From NCBI GenBank assembly GCA_023375785.1, contig SZWC01004896.1, positions 67,079 to 104,121 of the forward strand: DNA of 37,043 nt, given 5' to 3'. The notes below the pieces were generated by a model, which was given only the letters and a program-made list of their open reading frames with translations, searched no databases and had not been told where the DNA came from. The position numbers were made by a program, and so were the translations under genes. This DNA comes from Penium margaritaceum. Its lineage: Eukaryota; Streptophyta; Zygnematophyceae; Desmidiales; Peniaceae. Below are positions 1 through 9,661 of this stretch, in pieces (positions within the stretch are counted from its first letter, which is position 1; each line of letters starts with the position of its first letter).

Positions 1-87
1 CCCCCCTCCCCCCGGGCCCTTGTGCCTCGTATCCTAGGTTTTGTAGGGTAAACGGTTGTCCATTTTGTTGCTCTTCCCGACATTATG

Positions 88-118
88 AGCTAAGGCCCTC
101 TGACCGAGGGCCTTAGCT
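88..118. repeat. Perfect 13-bp inverted repeat, 5-base loop
   Basis: Arms 88-100 (AGCTAAGGCCCTC) and 106-118 are exact reverse complements. It lies just upstream of the hAT transposase fragment. It could be a subterminal hairpin of that transposon or a transcript hairpin; nothing in the sequence decides. Confidence 0.7.
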
Positions 119-165
119 GCACCTTGCAGCACCACCATGGAGCACTAGCCCGTCACACCTAGGCC

Positions 166-1248
166 TTGGTGAGATCCACCAGCACCACCATGGCTGGTGG
201 ATCTCGGACGACATCTTCAGCCAGCCAGGGAACCTCCTCTGGCAGGCTCCCTGTCCTCACAGGGGATTTTCTCGTGCGTTCCCTCAGCAAGTTCTTCAAG
301 CCAGTACCCATGGAAGCAGGCTATCCTGGCTTCCTCTGTGGTCCATGTGGCACCACCTACTCCGGTGGCAGTGACCGCATGCGTGGTCACTAAGGCGCTC
401 CTGTGGGAAAATGCCAAGAAGTGCAAGTATGCTTCGCCAGTGGCACGTGCGATGTTAGGGTTGCTCCCTCTCCCCCTTCCAGACAGCTTCAATGGCTTGG
501 ACGAGGTGTTGTTCAAGGGGGAGGGCTCGGCATGGGATACGAGGGACAGCCCAGTCAACTGTTTGGACCTCCACCAAGCGGAGCAGCATGAGCAGGCACG
601 AGCAGCAGTTGGTGTGCAGCATATGCCTGGTGAGCAGCAGCAGCAGCAGCAGCTGGCTGCTTCACAGTCATGCAATGCCCCTTCTTTCAGCCCTATCTTC
701 ACAGGCACTCCTGCCTTGGCAGCCTCTCTCAGCTCAGCCAGGCAGAGCTTGATGTTGGAGCATCTCGCAAATGCTGCCAACTCGCAATGGCAGAAAACCA
801 TCGTTAAAGTCATGGCCAAGAATGTCTTACCCATCTCCTTCTGCCGGGACTCTTGCGTGCTGGAGCTTGTGGAAGATTCCCAGAAGACAACGGGTGGTTT
901 CAGGTTGCCAAGCAAGGACAGGGTGAAAGAGGAGACTCTCCCTGTACTTGATAGAGAGCTTGCCGACATGGAGGTGCCACTGCGCAGCGGCTGTGACATT
1001 TTCGGAGTCTCCCTCAGGGTGGACGAGTGGAGCGACATTCAGATCCGCCCAATCTACTCAGCCATGGCCTCCAACGCCGATGGATTTTCTCACCTTTTCA
1101 GCCGTGACACGAGTGGCTTGGTCCATGATGTCAACCATGTGGCTTGCGTCTTTGACCAGGCCATCACTGAGGTGGGACCTGAGAAGGTAATCCTGGTAAT
1201 CGCGGACATCGCAAGCACAAACAAGAAGGCATACGAGGCTTTGTGCGT
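166..1248 (+). pseudogene. hAT-type transposase fragment (BED zinc finger + DUF659), frameshifted and 3'-truncated
   Basis: The frame from 166 contains a BED-type zinc-finger start, CGPCGTTYSGGSDRMRGH (about 338-390), followed at once by a TAA. The likely continuation (GKCQEVQVCF) follows in the same frame to 591. The homologous frame then moves to the one beginning at 197, which is open to 1438. That frame carries a polyglutamine linker (QQQQQQ near 630-650) and, at about 790-1248, a stretch resembling DUF659 of plant hAT-like transposases: VDEWSDIQIRPIYSAM, then a GPEKVILVIADIASTNKKAYEAL-type segment. DUF659 is the part of these proteins around the catalytic region; the C-terminal hAT dimerisation domain is absent. 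After about 1248 the frame runs into antisense gag sequence of element E, so the apparent 413-codon ORF is a chimera. A transposase remnant is much more likely than a host gene. Domain assignment is by pattern recognition only. Confidence 0.6.
171..205. repeat. Perfect 13-bp inverted repeat, 9-base loop
   Basis: Arms 171-183 (GAGATCCACCAGC) and 193-205 are exact reverse complements. It is the second strong hairpin within 120 bases and overlaps the beginning of the hAT-like coding fragment. Function unknown. Confidence 0.7.
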
Positions 1249-2420
1249 GAAGGGTTTGATAGCAAGGCGTGCAGCCGGAGGGGCGACTGGGAAGAGGGCG
1301 CGTATTGTGCAACCAGCATCATGCAGCTTGTCAGCTTGGGAGGAATCGTACGGGAGGTTTTCGTATGGCCACAGACCCTTACCTTATGCCAAGATACGGA
1401 AGCTGAGCTCCCAGCTCCGGAACTCCTCCCTGGCCTAGAGCGGCGGGGTCGGGGTCTCAAAATCCTTTGGCTTGCAACCGACACCTAGAGCGGGGCCAAG
1501 GATAGATGTCAACGTCTGCCGTTGGTGTTGGGTCTATTGCTACGCCAAGTAATGTGTGGTCACAGAAACAGCGGGACTAGCGTGTCTAGGAGGAATGAAT
1601 GGCAGTGGGGTTCTTGCGTGGATTTGTGGCGTCGGGGGTTGTAGTGCTGCAAGTTGTTGCAATAGTGTGGCAAGTTGCTAGTGAATAATGGCTAGGGGAT
1701 TCGGAGAGCCGGCGAGAAAGCCTGTGGGTTGCTGCTGCTTCTTCTGCTATTGCTGCTACGGTTGTTACTGCTGCTACTGTGGCTGCTGTTACTGCTCCTG
1801 CTGCTACTATGGATGCTGCTGCTATTGCTCCTGCTGCTGCTGCTGTAGGTGTTGTTGCTACCACTGCTACTAGTGGTGGTGCCACTGCTGCTGTGGCTAT
1901 AGCATGGGCTACTGTTGCTGCAACGGCAACTGCTGCAGCAAAAGCAGCTGCGGCTACGGGTGTTGCTGCTGTAGCTGCGGTAGTAGCAATGGCTGATGTT
2001 GCTGCTGCAGCGGCTGTTGTAGTTGTTGCTGCTGCTGCTGTTAAAGCTCCTGTAACTGGTGTAGAAAAGGGGAATGAGTGGGTCCTCCAACAGAGGAGGA
2101 CCCTTGCTCACCAGGGCTTCCAACCATAATGGATTGACTTGGGAGTATTGCTTTGTTTTTGTTTTTTTCCTTTGTTCTTCCTTCTCCCCCTTTTTTATTG
2201 AGTGTTGATGTCAGCTGTGACGTCAGCACTGACATCGGACAATGACGGCTGACTTTAGGAGCAGCTCGCTGGTGCTGACATCAGTAGCGAGTCGCTGCTG
2301 ATGATGCGGCCACCACGCTACTGCTGCTATTACCACTACTGCTATTCCATCATCACTGCTGATGCTGTTGCCGCTACGACTGCTGCTGTTCTTGCGGCTG
2401 TTGCTAAACCGCCGCCGCTA
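1249..2420 (-). mobile_element. Element E: Ty1/copia leader + N-terminal gag fragment (C-related family)
   Basis: On the minus strand, the stretch from about 1440 to 1249 aligns by eye with gag of element C (26735-26905): both share GAGCTGGGAGCTCAGCTTCC, then GATGCTGGTTG and GTCGCCCCTCCGGCT. The gag start is ATG at 2127; its peptide (MVGSPGEQGSSSVGG) parallels C at 26129 (MAGSPTAEGSSSIGG). Between them (2060-1690) lies a trinucleotide tract, CAG-rich on the minus strand, at the same place as in C. CAG-rich sequence and a TGACGTCA-type stretch (about 2200-2420) continue upstream as in the C leader. No LTR or primer site is attached on the right and gag stops inside the hAT sequence, so both ends are truncated. 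The element is not functional. Confidence 0.72.
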
Positions 2421-2639
2421 CTGTACTTCATTCAGTGACAACATGGTGTTCGTATGCTTTTTCTCGGATACATTGTTGTGTTTCTTTGACCTGTGGATGT
2501 ATTAGTATTAAAGCTAAATTATGCTACATATGGCGTGTTAAAGAGCGGTCACTAGATATGGGGGACTTCTTCACGAAATTGGTAGGTACATGGTCACACC
2601 CCTGTTGGTGACATGATAAACAAGCTCCAGAGAGCTCAG
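2421..2639 (+). other. Unassigned segment, possible RNase H tail of element F or an older element
   Basis: The codons at about 2544-2579 read LDMGDFFTKLVG, which resembles the ADFLTKAL motif near the C-terminus of copia RNase H, next to a purine run ATGGGGGAC. This is one short motif without supporting context, so it is only a hint. Nothing else is recognised here. Confidence 0.2.
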
Positions 2640-3700
2640 CCAGGCCCAGTTCTGTTAGGGATCTCTCAGTTTCTCTTATTCTCAGTTGCTAATCATTCAT
2701 TCTCAGTTCTACTAGCCTTTCAGGCGCTAAGTCCTCAGCACGCGGTTTTCCTCTCACAAGTCTCAGTGTAACTAGAGGGAGCAGCAGTGCAAAGCAACGA
2801 GCGTGGGTCCATGCCTACTCTAGCCATACTGCAGCCCAAACCAGCCGCTCTAGACTAGTTTCTAGCTTGGTATCATAGCCAGAGCAAAGCAAAGCAGTAG
2901 ATCTCAACAGCAGCCATGCGTACAGGTCCCAGTCTACTCCGGTGGTCCCAGAAACGTGCCCGTGTAGGGGGAACTCTGCCGAGGTTTTTCTGGTGGATTT
3001 CACCCATCAAGTAGTGTCGTCAAACGCTTCTGACACGGGGGAAATGCTGCCGAAGTTTTCTGTGGAAGCACCGACCCTACAACGGCGATAGCGTTAGCGG
3101 ACTCGCGGCCAGCAAAGTGACCTGTGATGCCGGGACGGCACCAACGCATGCGGCGCCAGCGCCACGGACAAGGGAAGTCCCTTATCTTCCCCTCCCCTAT
3201 CTCTCCTCTTCTGCTGCAGCCGCGGTAGCAGCAGCACCTAGCACCGTGGCAGCGGCAGTAATAGTAGCGCAGCTATAGCAGCCGCTGCATCAGCTGCGGC
3301 ACAAGCCACAACGTGGCTGCAGCTACTGCAGTAGCTGCATTGGAGCCGTAGCCGGGACAACAGCATTAGAGCAGCCACAGCCGTTATGGCAGCAGCCATA
3401 GCAGCAATTGCAGCACAGCCGCAACCGCAGCAGTAGCAGCCGTGCGCAGCTGCGACAGTCCCAGCCGTAGCAGCAGCGGTGGTAGCGACATCCGAGGCAG
3501 CAGCCGTAGCTGCCACAGCAGCTGCAACCTTAGCAGCAGCGCAAAAGCAGCAGCCACAGCATCAGTCACAGCAGTAGTAGCAATAGAAATGGCTGCAGCA
3601 GCCGAGAACTGCGTGGTTGCAGAGAGGCGATGGCAGGCAAGAGCAGCCAAGAGATGCGGGGCTGTGGAGAATGGTGCCACTGAGAGCTAGGAGTTGCGGG
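2640..3700 (+). mobile_element. Element F: LTR 3' end, primer-binding site and CAG-rich leader of a copia-type element
   Basis: The segment ending at 2867 resembles the last 250 bases of the C LTR (shared CTTTCAGGCGCTAA and a TTTCTAGCT terminus). It is followed at 2868-2880 by TGGTATCATAGCC, one base away from the Met-tRNA primer site TGGTATCAGAGCC. The leader that follows also tracks the C leader (GCGTACAGGT, then an AGGGG(G/A)AA...GCCGA/GCCAA stretch). It passes into a GCAGCAGC-rich, alanine/serine/glutamine-coding tract at 3220-3620. The LTR start is not defined and no gag or pol follows, so only the 5' part remains. Confidence 0.6.
2868..2880 (+). promoter_or_regulatory. Primer-binding site of element F (degenerate)
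   Basis: TGGTATCATAGCC directly follows a TTTCTAGCT LTR terminus. It is complementary to the 3' end of initiator Met-tRNA apart from one changed base. Confidence 0.65.
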
Positions 3701-4154
3701 CTACCGTATCGCAGTGGTGCGGATTGTCAGCACTCCGAGACAAGGTGCTGATGGTGATGCTAGGCGGGACACCCGCTCAGCGCCTCGATGATGCGGCTGT
3801 TGAGATGCAGAAGTGCTTAGCAACAGTAGAAACTGCAGGACCAAGAGCTGTGGGTCTGCAGCTGAAGCACGAGGCTAGAACGCTGTGGCTGGTACGGTGG
3901 TGTTCAGCTGCTGCTATGCTGTAGTGCTATAGACAAAACATGTGCCGGTCCGAGAGTGGCAGTGGGCACCAGTGCCACAACGATGTGGTGCCGTGGAGAA
4001 ATGAGACCTGCCGGTGGCTCAACTGCGGAGTTCGAGCTGAGCGAAGGGACTTCCGAGAGTCCCGGGTGTGAAACCCGACATGGTGGCTAAACCGCCAGTC
4101 CGCACGACATGCCACGAGTCTACAATCTATTGAAGGGAGGGACGTTTCCCTCTT
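3701..4154. other. Unassigned segment between elements F and G
   Basis: An open frame at 3694-3924 (+) lacks recognisable motifs and is probably leader or gag debris of F. From about 3930 to 4154 the sequence would be the 5' leader of the minus-strand element G. It has no convincing coding capacity. Confidence 0.3.
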
Positions 4155-4390
4155 GCTTTGATACCAGTGGGTAGTGGCAAGACGCCGATAACACACTCTC
4201 TACCCAACAAGCAAAGTCCACACAACATCCATGGCGGCAGGTGGAACAAGGAGTTGGTGAGAATTACTTAGAAACAGTGAGAGACAGAGTAGTAAGAGTT
4301 ACGAGCCAGTGAGCTCTTAGCATCTGGTTCGTTGAAAATTTGTCCCTCCTAATGCCCAAGTGCGGCGCCGGGAGGCACCGACGAGCCGCC
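4155..4390 (-). mobile_element. Element G: primer-binding site and LTR end of a minus-strand LTR retrotransposon
   Basis: On the minus strand TGGTATCAAAGC (plus coordinates 4155-4166) is a Met-tRNA-type primer site. It is preceded by a typical LTR end (GAGAGTGTGTTATCGGCGTC...CCACTACCCAC). The LTR continues to the right for an unknown distance; no start or second copy was found in the window. Leader sequence would run leftward from 4154 but no gag is seen. Confidence 0.5.
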
Positions 4391-5298
4391 AGAAACTATT
4401 AATGCCGCTCCGGCGGATCTGGCAATTCAAAGATTACTCGGATCCTAAAATGGAGGATTTCCCTGTAATGTTGACCAGTCACTGAATCCGGTGGAATTTC
4501 CTTCGCCGGAATCGGACAAGTATCGAGGGAGAGATGGTCTTCCAAAGTTGGGGTATGCGCAGCGGCTCTGGGAGCCGGCTGCAACTCGAAATCCGGTCAA
4601 TAATCGACCGGACCGAGTAACAAAGTTACCATCTAGAGAAATCGCTCCGATAGGCCTGCCGAGGCGTCCGGTGAGTGATCCACCTGATCCGGCGGATCAT
4701 CCACCGGATCCAGTAGTGCAGGTTGTTACTGAGGGACTTAGCCAAAAACCTGGCTCGACGTCCGAAACTCAGCAGTATGTTTTGTTACTCGGGGACCGTC
4801 AAAATTCTGACTGCAGGTCCGCGGACAGGTTTCGAACCTCATCACACCCCATCACCAAATGCGACCCAAAAGTGGGGAGGGTGCGTGGAAACAGTGCGGG
4901 GGACCCCCACACCATGTGCAATGGGATATGCGCCTTCGGAAAGGCGCTTCGCACGTGAAGGAAGGCGCCACGGCGAGTGGCGGTGTCAGGCTTCTGTGGT
5001 GGGTGAGACCTGCGCTTCGGCAAGCGTAACTTGGGCTACGCTTGGCCAAATCGCGCACGGTTTGGTTCATTGGAGAGCTCATGACTAGTCCTATAAATGT
5101 TGTGATCATGTCCATGCTAAAAAACGAATGCAAATCGACGTTATTCCCTTCGCAAACTGACTGTCTCTGAATTTCTGCTCACATAGCGTGAGGCAACCAG
5201 AAAGCTCACGCTCAGTCTCAGATTCGCCCAAAACAGTAGACGTGAACCAATAGAGCCTATCAGACCAATGTTGGGACCGCACCTCGCGGATCTCATCC
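4391..5298. other. No gene recognised; possible remainder of LTR G
   Basis: The segment is rich in CCGGATC/GATCCGG-type words around 4670-4720. A TATA-like CCTATAAATG sits at 5090 (+). Open frames here (for example 4491-4958 +) lack motifs and look random. It may include the rest of LTR G and unrelated intergenic sequence. Confidence 0.3.
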
Positions 5299-5680
5299 TG
5301 ACATGGTTGACCGGGCCACCTACACGATGAGCTTGATGTGGGGCCCGACCGCCACCCCGGGGTTGGCAATAAGCCACCGTGGTCACTCACACCTCGGAGC
5401 GACCAAGAGTGTGGTCGCGCAGGATCAGCAACCCGGTGTAATGAGCTACAAAACTAGCACAACATGCAAAGTAGTTCACACCAAGAAACCACATTGGCCA
5501 CACGCGTATGTGAAGCATGCACCTCTCAAGTAATCTCCCTCATGTTTCAGCCATGCAACGGCCAATCACCAAACGCTGAGAATAGCAAAACACACTCCAT
5601 AGCAGAACTGAGCACAGACGATTCCACACCTATCTTGCACCCGGCAGAGACGCCTGTGATGCGTGGCCCACGCATCACTT
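5299..5680 (-). repeat. Truncated LTR of the element-A family, inverted relative to A
   Basis: The plus strand here is the reverse complement of about 14382-13990, the 3' LTR of A. Shared stretches include GGTTGACCGGG, CACGATGAG and ATGTGGGGCCC, the segment around CACACCTCGGAGCGACC, and AATAGCAAAACAC. The first ~85 bases of the LTR (13905-13990) are missing and are replaced by a C-family LTR fragment. No primer site or polypurine tract flanks it, so it is a truncated solo LTR or a rearranged end. Confidence 0.75.
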
Positions 5681-5684
5681 GCTG

Positions 5685-5930
5685 CTACTTTTCTGGATGA
5701 TTCTGACCACAGATTGTGTGCGCAACGTCGGTATTTAGGTATGGTCCAGTTTTCAGGAAAGACGGATGACGCCCGGGTTTGGGGCCATCAGCTGCCTGGC
5801 AGGGCTCACCGAGAAAACTCAGCCTGCTAGGAAAATAGGAATTTCCTGATTGGTCAGTAACCAGGCAAAATAGCCAGGATATCCAGGATCTCGAAGAGCG
5901 GACCCTGCCATAACCTAGAGGGGAATTTTA
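5685..5930 (+). repeat. Fragment of a C-family LTR
   Basis: Starting at TTTTCTGGATGATTCTGACC the sequence follows the middle of the C LTR (24515-24690). Shared features are GGTATGGTCCAGTTTTCAGG, ACGCCCGGGT and GGGCTCACCGAGAAAA. Similarity fades after about 5870. Neither LTR end is present. Confidence 0.65.
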
Positions 5931-5984
5931 TGTCTGCCATATCCAGCACTTACAAAAAATGAATGAGGTATCCGACCTCGCTCG

Positions 5985-6601
5985 CCATGCTCAATGAGCG
6001 ACATGCGTCGCTGATTAAGCATGGCAATGAGGGTCATGCGACTGTTGCTTGATCACAACCCTCGCTCCCTTGCAAGATCGCAATCAAGCGATTACCCTTG
6101 TATTTCATTTTTTTCATGCGCGTTTGGGCATCGAAAAAAATTGAAATACAAGCCCCCTCTTACGATTTAGGGCTTTGTACGTTTTGTGTGGGCGGAGCCC
6201 ACGCAAAACATTAAATTCTACATCATAATAGGGGGTTTGTGCATTGAATTAGTATTTGAAAAAAGATATCATTGCCCGACTCCGATTGAGCAAAAATGCC
6301 CATTTCAGATTTCTTTTACGGCACACAAAATACCTCAGGTTTGCATGACAAACACTTCCAAACCCAACCCCAAATTATGTTTGGGGTTGAGGGTTTTCTC
6401 CTTTGCGTGGGCATCTGCTAGGCCCCACGGTAGCCGGGCCCAGCAGATTCCCTTTCAACGCATGGGTTATCTCAGACCCCTCATGCAAACCCGACGCAAA
6501 CCCCTCCCTCGAACAATCACAAACATCTTGAAAGTGGGATTTGTGATTGTTCAAGGGGCTTGATGATGTCATCACTCCGCCACGGCACTTTAGCCCGTGG
6601 C
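5985..6601. repeat. Cluster of at least seven inverted repeats (hairpins) in about 620 bases
   Basis: Visible arm pairs are: 5985-5995/6014-6024 enclosing 5997-6002/6007-6012; 6097-6115/6133-6152 (TTGTATTTCATTTTTTTC type, one extra base); 6181-6193/6197-6209 (GTTTTGTGTGGGC, one mismatch); 6363-6374/6380-6391; 6413-6425/6436-6448; 6511-6523/6540-6552 (GAACAATCACAAA, exact); 6561-6566/6569-6574; and 6579-6585/6595-6601. The segment is more AT-rich than its flanks and shows no retroelement motif or convincing ORF. It may be a structured non-coding transcript, a fold-back element or organelle-derived DNA. Confidence 0.6.
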
Positions 6602-7246
6602 ATAAGCTATAGGCCTGCAGTTCTCGGCCCCGCAGCTCCATGGTCTCGATCTCTTCGACTCTGCTGTCTTCACTGCACCTTTGTACTGCATTGCACTATT
6701 GCAATAATCTCACAGAACAGCAATCTGCAGCTCACAGCTCTCAGATGCACCACTCTTAACTGTCTTTACAGCTCCTTCTTACTCAGCAGCGGCGGCGGCG
6801 TCTGCGGCTTGTTCCGCCACCCTGGCTTCACCTCCGAAGACAGCACGAGCCCCTACCTCTCCAAGGGGCCATAGTGAACCACAATGCAATTACGAGCACA
6901 TTGCATAAGGAGAGGAGGAAGCAGATCGGACGGGAATCGAGGCGTGGTTGCGTCGCCGTCGGTGTGAAAGCCTAGGGTACCATCCGCGAGAGGACTGCAA
7001 CCCGGAGGACGCCGAGGCCTGCGCTGACGCTGCTAAGTATGCAGCCTACTGCCAGTCTACCATGGACGACTCACCAACCGGGCAGAATGGGGGCCGCCAC
7101 GCAAATAGAGCCGTCCTTCTCCCCCTATAAGCTCTACCATTGCCTGTAGGACGCGTCGGCAGTGTTAGCGTACCACACCTGCTGGGACGGCTCGGGCTGC
7201 ACCAGCAGCCCGAGCAAAGCCAACAGAGGCAACCTGATGTCATGCC
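6602..7246. other. No gene recognised; probable 5' flank or leader of element A
   Basis: No LTR end or Met-tRNA primer site was found. A GGCGGCGGCGTCTGCGG run lies at about 6791 and a frame at 6948-7130 has no known motif. Part of this may be leader sequence of A, but the boundary cannot be placed. Confidence 0.3.
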
Positions 7247-7258
7247 GTGTCTCCCAAT

Positions 7259-7774
7259 ATGTCTCAGGCTGCTATGGCATCATCTGGACCCCCTGACATC
7301 CTCACTGCTCTTGAGACCGTCATTGTTTATAACACGGCTCTCTCTTCCACGAATTCTCCCACAGCATTTGCCACGCCTGCACCTGCCAGCACTGCTACTT
7401 GCAGGGTAGCTGAGACCTATATCACCGATGTAGCTGATCAGGGTCCTCTTGTAGCCATGGCAGTCAACATATCCACACAGGTTGCAGCAGCAGCTGATTC
7501 TGTTGCAAGAACAGCAACCTCGACTGCTACCGATCTCTCCAGTGCCGTGGTATCCATCCAGATCTCCACCTCTCAGGTGCCCCCTGTTGCTACATCCTCA
7601 TCGCTTGGCCATCATATCCGCATCCTAGTCATGACTACAGTTGCCATCTCCACTGTCACAGGTGCAGATCATTGTGGAGTCGCCTGCCTCATAGTCCATA
7701 CATCCTCCACTATGGCAGTCATAGCAGCTTCAGTAGTGACTACACTACCGCCACTGTGTGGCCTCTGTTGTTAG
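7259..7774 (+). CDS. Pre-gag alanine/threonine-rich ORF of element A
   Basis: This is a 171-codon frame from the ATG at 7259; the frame is open from 7247 with GTG. The product is rich in Ala, Thr, Ser and Val, without Cys or catalytic motifs in its first 100 residues. Its middle part (AETYITDVADQGPLVAM, then STQVAAAADSVARTATSTA) matches in spacing and composition the corresponding ORF of element B (ATESYTEAAVIAGPIAVGA, then TQIATTASAVAFDTASATI). It ends 192 bases before gag. The spacer also has a counterpart in B (TTTCCCACG(T/C)CCACCG). Conservation in two related elements suggests a real element-encoded product or a gag exon. Function is unknown, and a predicted helical or coiled-coil protein is only a guess. 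Confidence 0.5.
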   Translation: MSQAAMASSGPPDILTALETVIVYNTALSSTNSPTAFATPAPASTATCRVAETYITDVADQGPLVAMAVNISTQVAAAADSVARTATSTATDLSSAVVSIQISTSQVPPVATSSSLGHHIRILVMTTVAISTVTGADHCGVACLIVHTSSTMAVIAASVVTTLPPLCGLCC

Positions 7775-7965
7775 ACTTCCTCTTGTTGCTTGGGTACCTT
7801 TCTCCTCCTCTCTTTCCTTCTTCTTCCGTGGGCGTGTGCGTGCGTTCCACCCTTGGTTGTACAGCACCGTCCAGCAGACCATTGTCCTCTCATACTTTCC
7901 CACGTCCACCGGTGCAACAAAAACTCTGCTGAAAAGCTCTTTAAGTGAATCTTACCGCACTAACC

Positions 7966-9661
7966 ATGCCAGTTGATGATGATCAGTATGCTGCTTTGCA
8001 GGATGAGCTGCAAAAAGAGCATGTTGCTCTTCAAGCAGCCCTCACAACACAGCGCATGGCTGAAGAAACGTTGCGCGCTGAACAAGGTGATCAGCAAACA
8101 TTTGCCGATCACATTGCCAACCTTGTTCTCAACTGCCTATAGGCTACATTGTGCTCCATGCCTGCCGCATCTGCTGTTGCTGACATTGCTGCTACATTTT
8201 CCACCTCACTCACTTCCATGTCCAACACCATCAGCTCTCTTACTTCTGCCTCCCTTATTGTTGCAGCTGTGGCAGGTGCTGTTGCTACTAAAGCCCTTGC
8301 ACGGCCCGCGCAGCACAAGCCTGACTTTGACTCAGTACTACCTCACTTTACCTCTAACCTCTTCTTTTCTTCCTGGGAGGTTTGCTTCAGTGCTTGGACA
8401 CAAGGTGAGCATCTGTGGGAGTACTACCACTTGCCCAATCCCTCCCCGAAACCTCCCTTTGTGCCCACTGATGATGAGTTCGCGCATGCTATCCGTGCTC
8501 TTATTCGTGCTGGACCCAATGATCTCAGTGATGAGATAGGGTCATACAATGCTGAGACTGCTTGCCGCACACTTGCTGATCCTGCTGGCGCCTATGCACT
8601 CATCAAGCATCGCACCAATGTCACTGGGCACACCGCACAGAGTCTCCTCACAATACAATTCAACACGCTCTCCATGCATGCTTACGAGACAGCGGATTCC
8701 TATTCAGCACGCTGCCTACACATTTTGAAGGAACTCGGTAAAGCAGCACCTGGAAAGCTTCCTACTGTTCTCTTTATCATCAACGGCCTCATCCCTGAGT
8801 TTTCTTACATCTTCAAGGAAGTGAAGGCCTCAGATCTCGAGTGCCTTACCGCTGAGCCCATGTCTGCTGACTCTCCATTGGGCACTGGCGTTCTCTGGGA
8901 ATGTACCTCTCAATGTCTCACCAACTGGTGGAGCCCTCTTCAAAACAAGTTCATCCATCGTGCAGCTCTTTCAACTGCCACCACAGCACTCCCTTCTACC
9001 TCATCATCCTCTACCTCTTCCTCCTCACCCTCCTCCTCTACCAAATCTCTTCTCAACCAAGGGAGGAGAGGGTGGTCGTGGTCGCGGTCGCAGTCGAGGT
9101 AAAGGTAACGGTGGTTCTTGTTCCGGTGTCCACGCCAGCCGCGACAAGGGGAAGGGCACCAACAACAACTTTTCTCCTTCTTCCACTCCCAGCAATGTCA
9201 CGTGCAAGAAGTGTGGCGCCTTCGACCACTCTGCACCAAAGAGTCCTTTGCCACCAGACAGTAAGCGCCTGGCCTCTGCCATGTGTGCACACTGGGCACG
9301 ATCCTCCGGGGGGTCAGGCAGCACCTCTCGTGTCACCACCTCCACAACTCCGACGGGCTGCAGCACCCCTGTCACCTCCAAGGCCGTCGCCTACAGCACG
9401 ACTGCCGCCCCACCACCACTTCCTTACCCCTGGGGCTGGCCCCCGAGGTATGGCGGGCCGGTCTTCTACGGCCCCCCATCTGGCGCCTACTCTCCTCTCG
9501 CCTGGGCATCTCCATCCTACCCGCTTTGTCGTCCCTCCTCTGGAGTTTTCATTACTCCGGACCTGCCCAAGGACGAGCTCCAGCTGGATGCTGTGCTTTC
9601 TCATGCCGTCCACAAGCATCATCTTCCTGATCAGGGAGGTGAGAGTAAGCACTCTGGGTAG
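7966..9661 (+). pseudogene. gag: Gag polyprotein of element A (copia-type), interrupted
   Basis: Gag is the capsid/nucleocapsid protein that packages element RNA. The start is ATG at 7966 (MPVDDDQYAALQDELQKE), matching the B gag start (MPGDDES). A coiled-coil-like N-terminus runs to about 8130 and a TAG interrupts at 8140, probably from CAG. The same frame resumes to 9102 with the capsid core (WEVCFSAWTQGEHLWEYY; LTIQFNTLSMHAYETADSYS; LPTVLFIINGLIPEF). Near 9030-9060 the frame shifts to one encoding an RG-rich GGRGRGRSRGKGNGG stretch. A zinc knuckle, CKKCGAFDHSAPKS, follows, in which the final Cys is Ser. A Pro/Ser-rich linker runs to the stop at 9659. The protease follows in the same frame. 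Confidence 0.8.

Noticed and set aside
1586..2123. Ala-, Cys- or Ser-rich frames around 1.6-2.1 kb as genes
   Set aside because: The tract is the CAG-rich leader/gag start of element E; all frames are low-complexity shadows.
4010..4095. Possible tRNA-like fold (GGGTGTGAAACCCG)
   Set aside because: It lacks a TTCGA-type T loop and a consistent acceptor stem; only a short hairpin is present.
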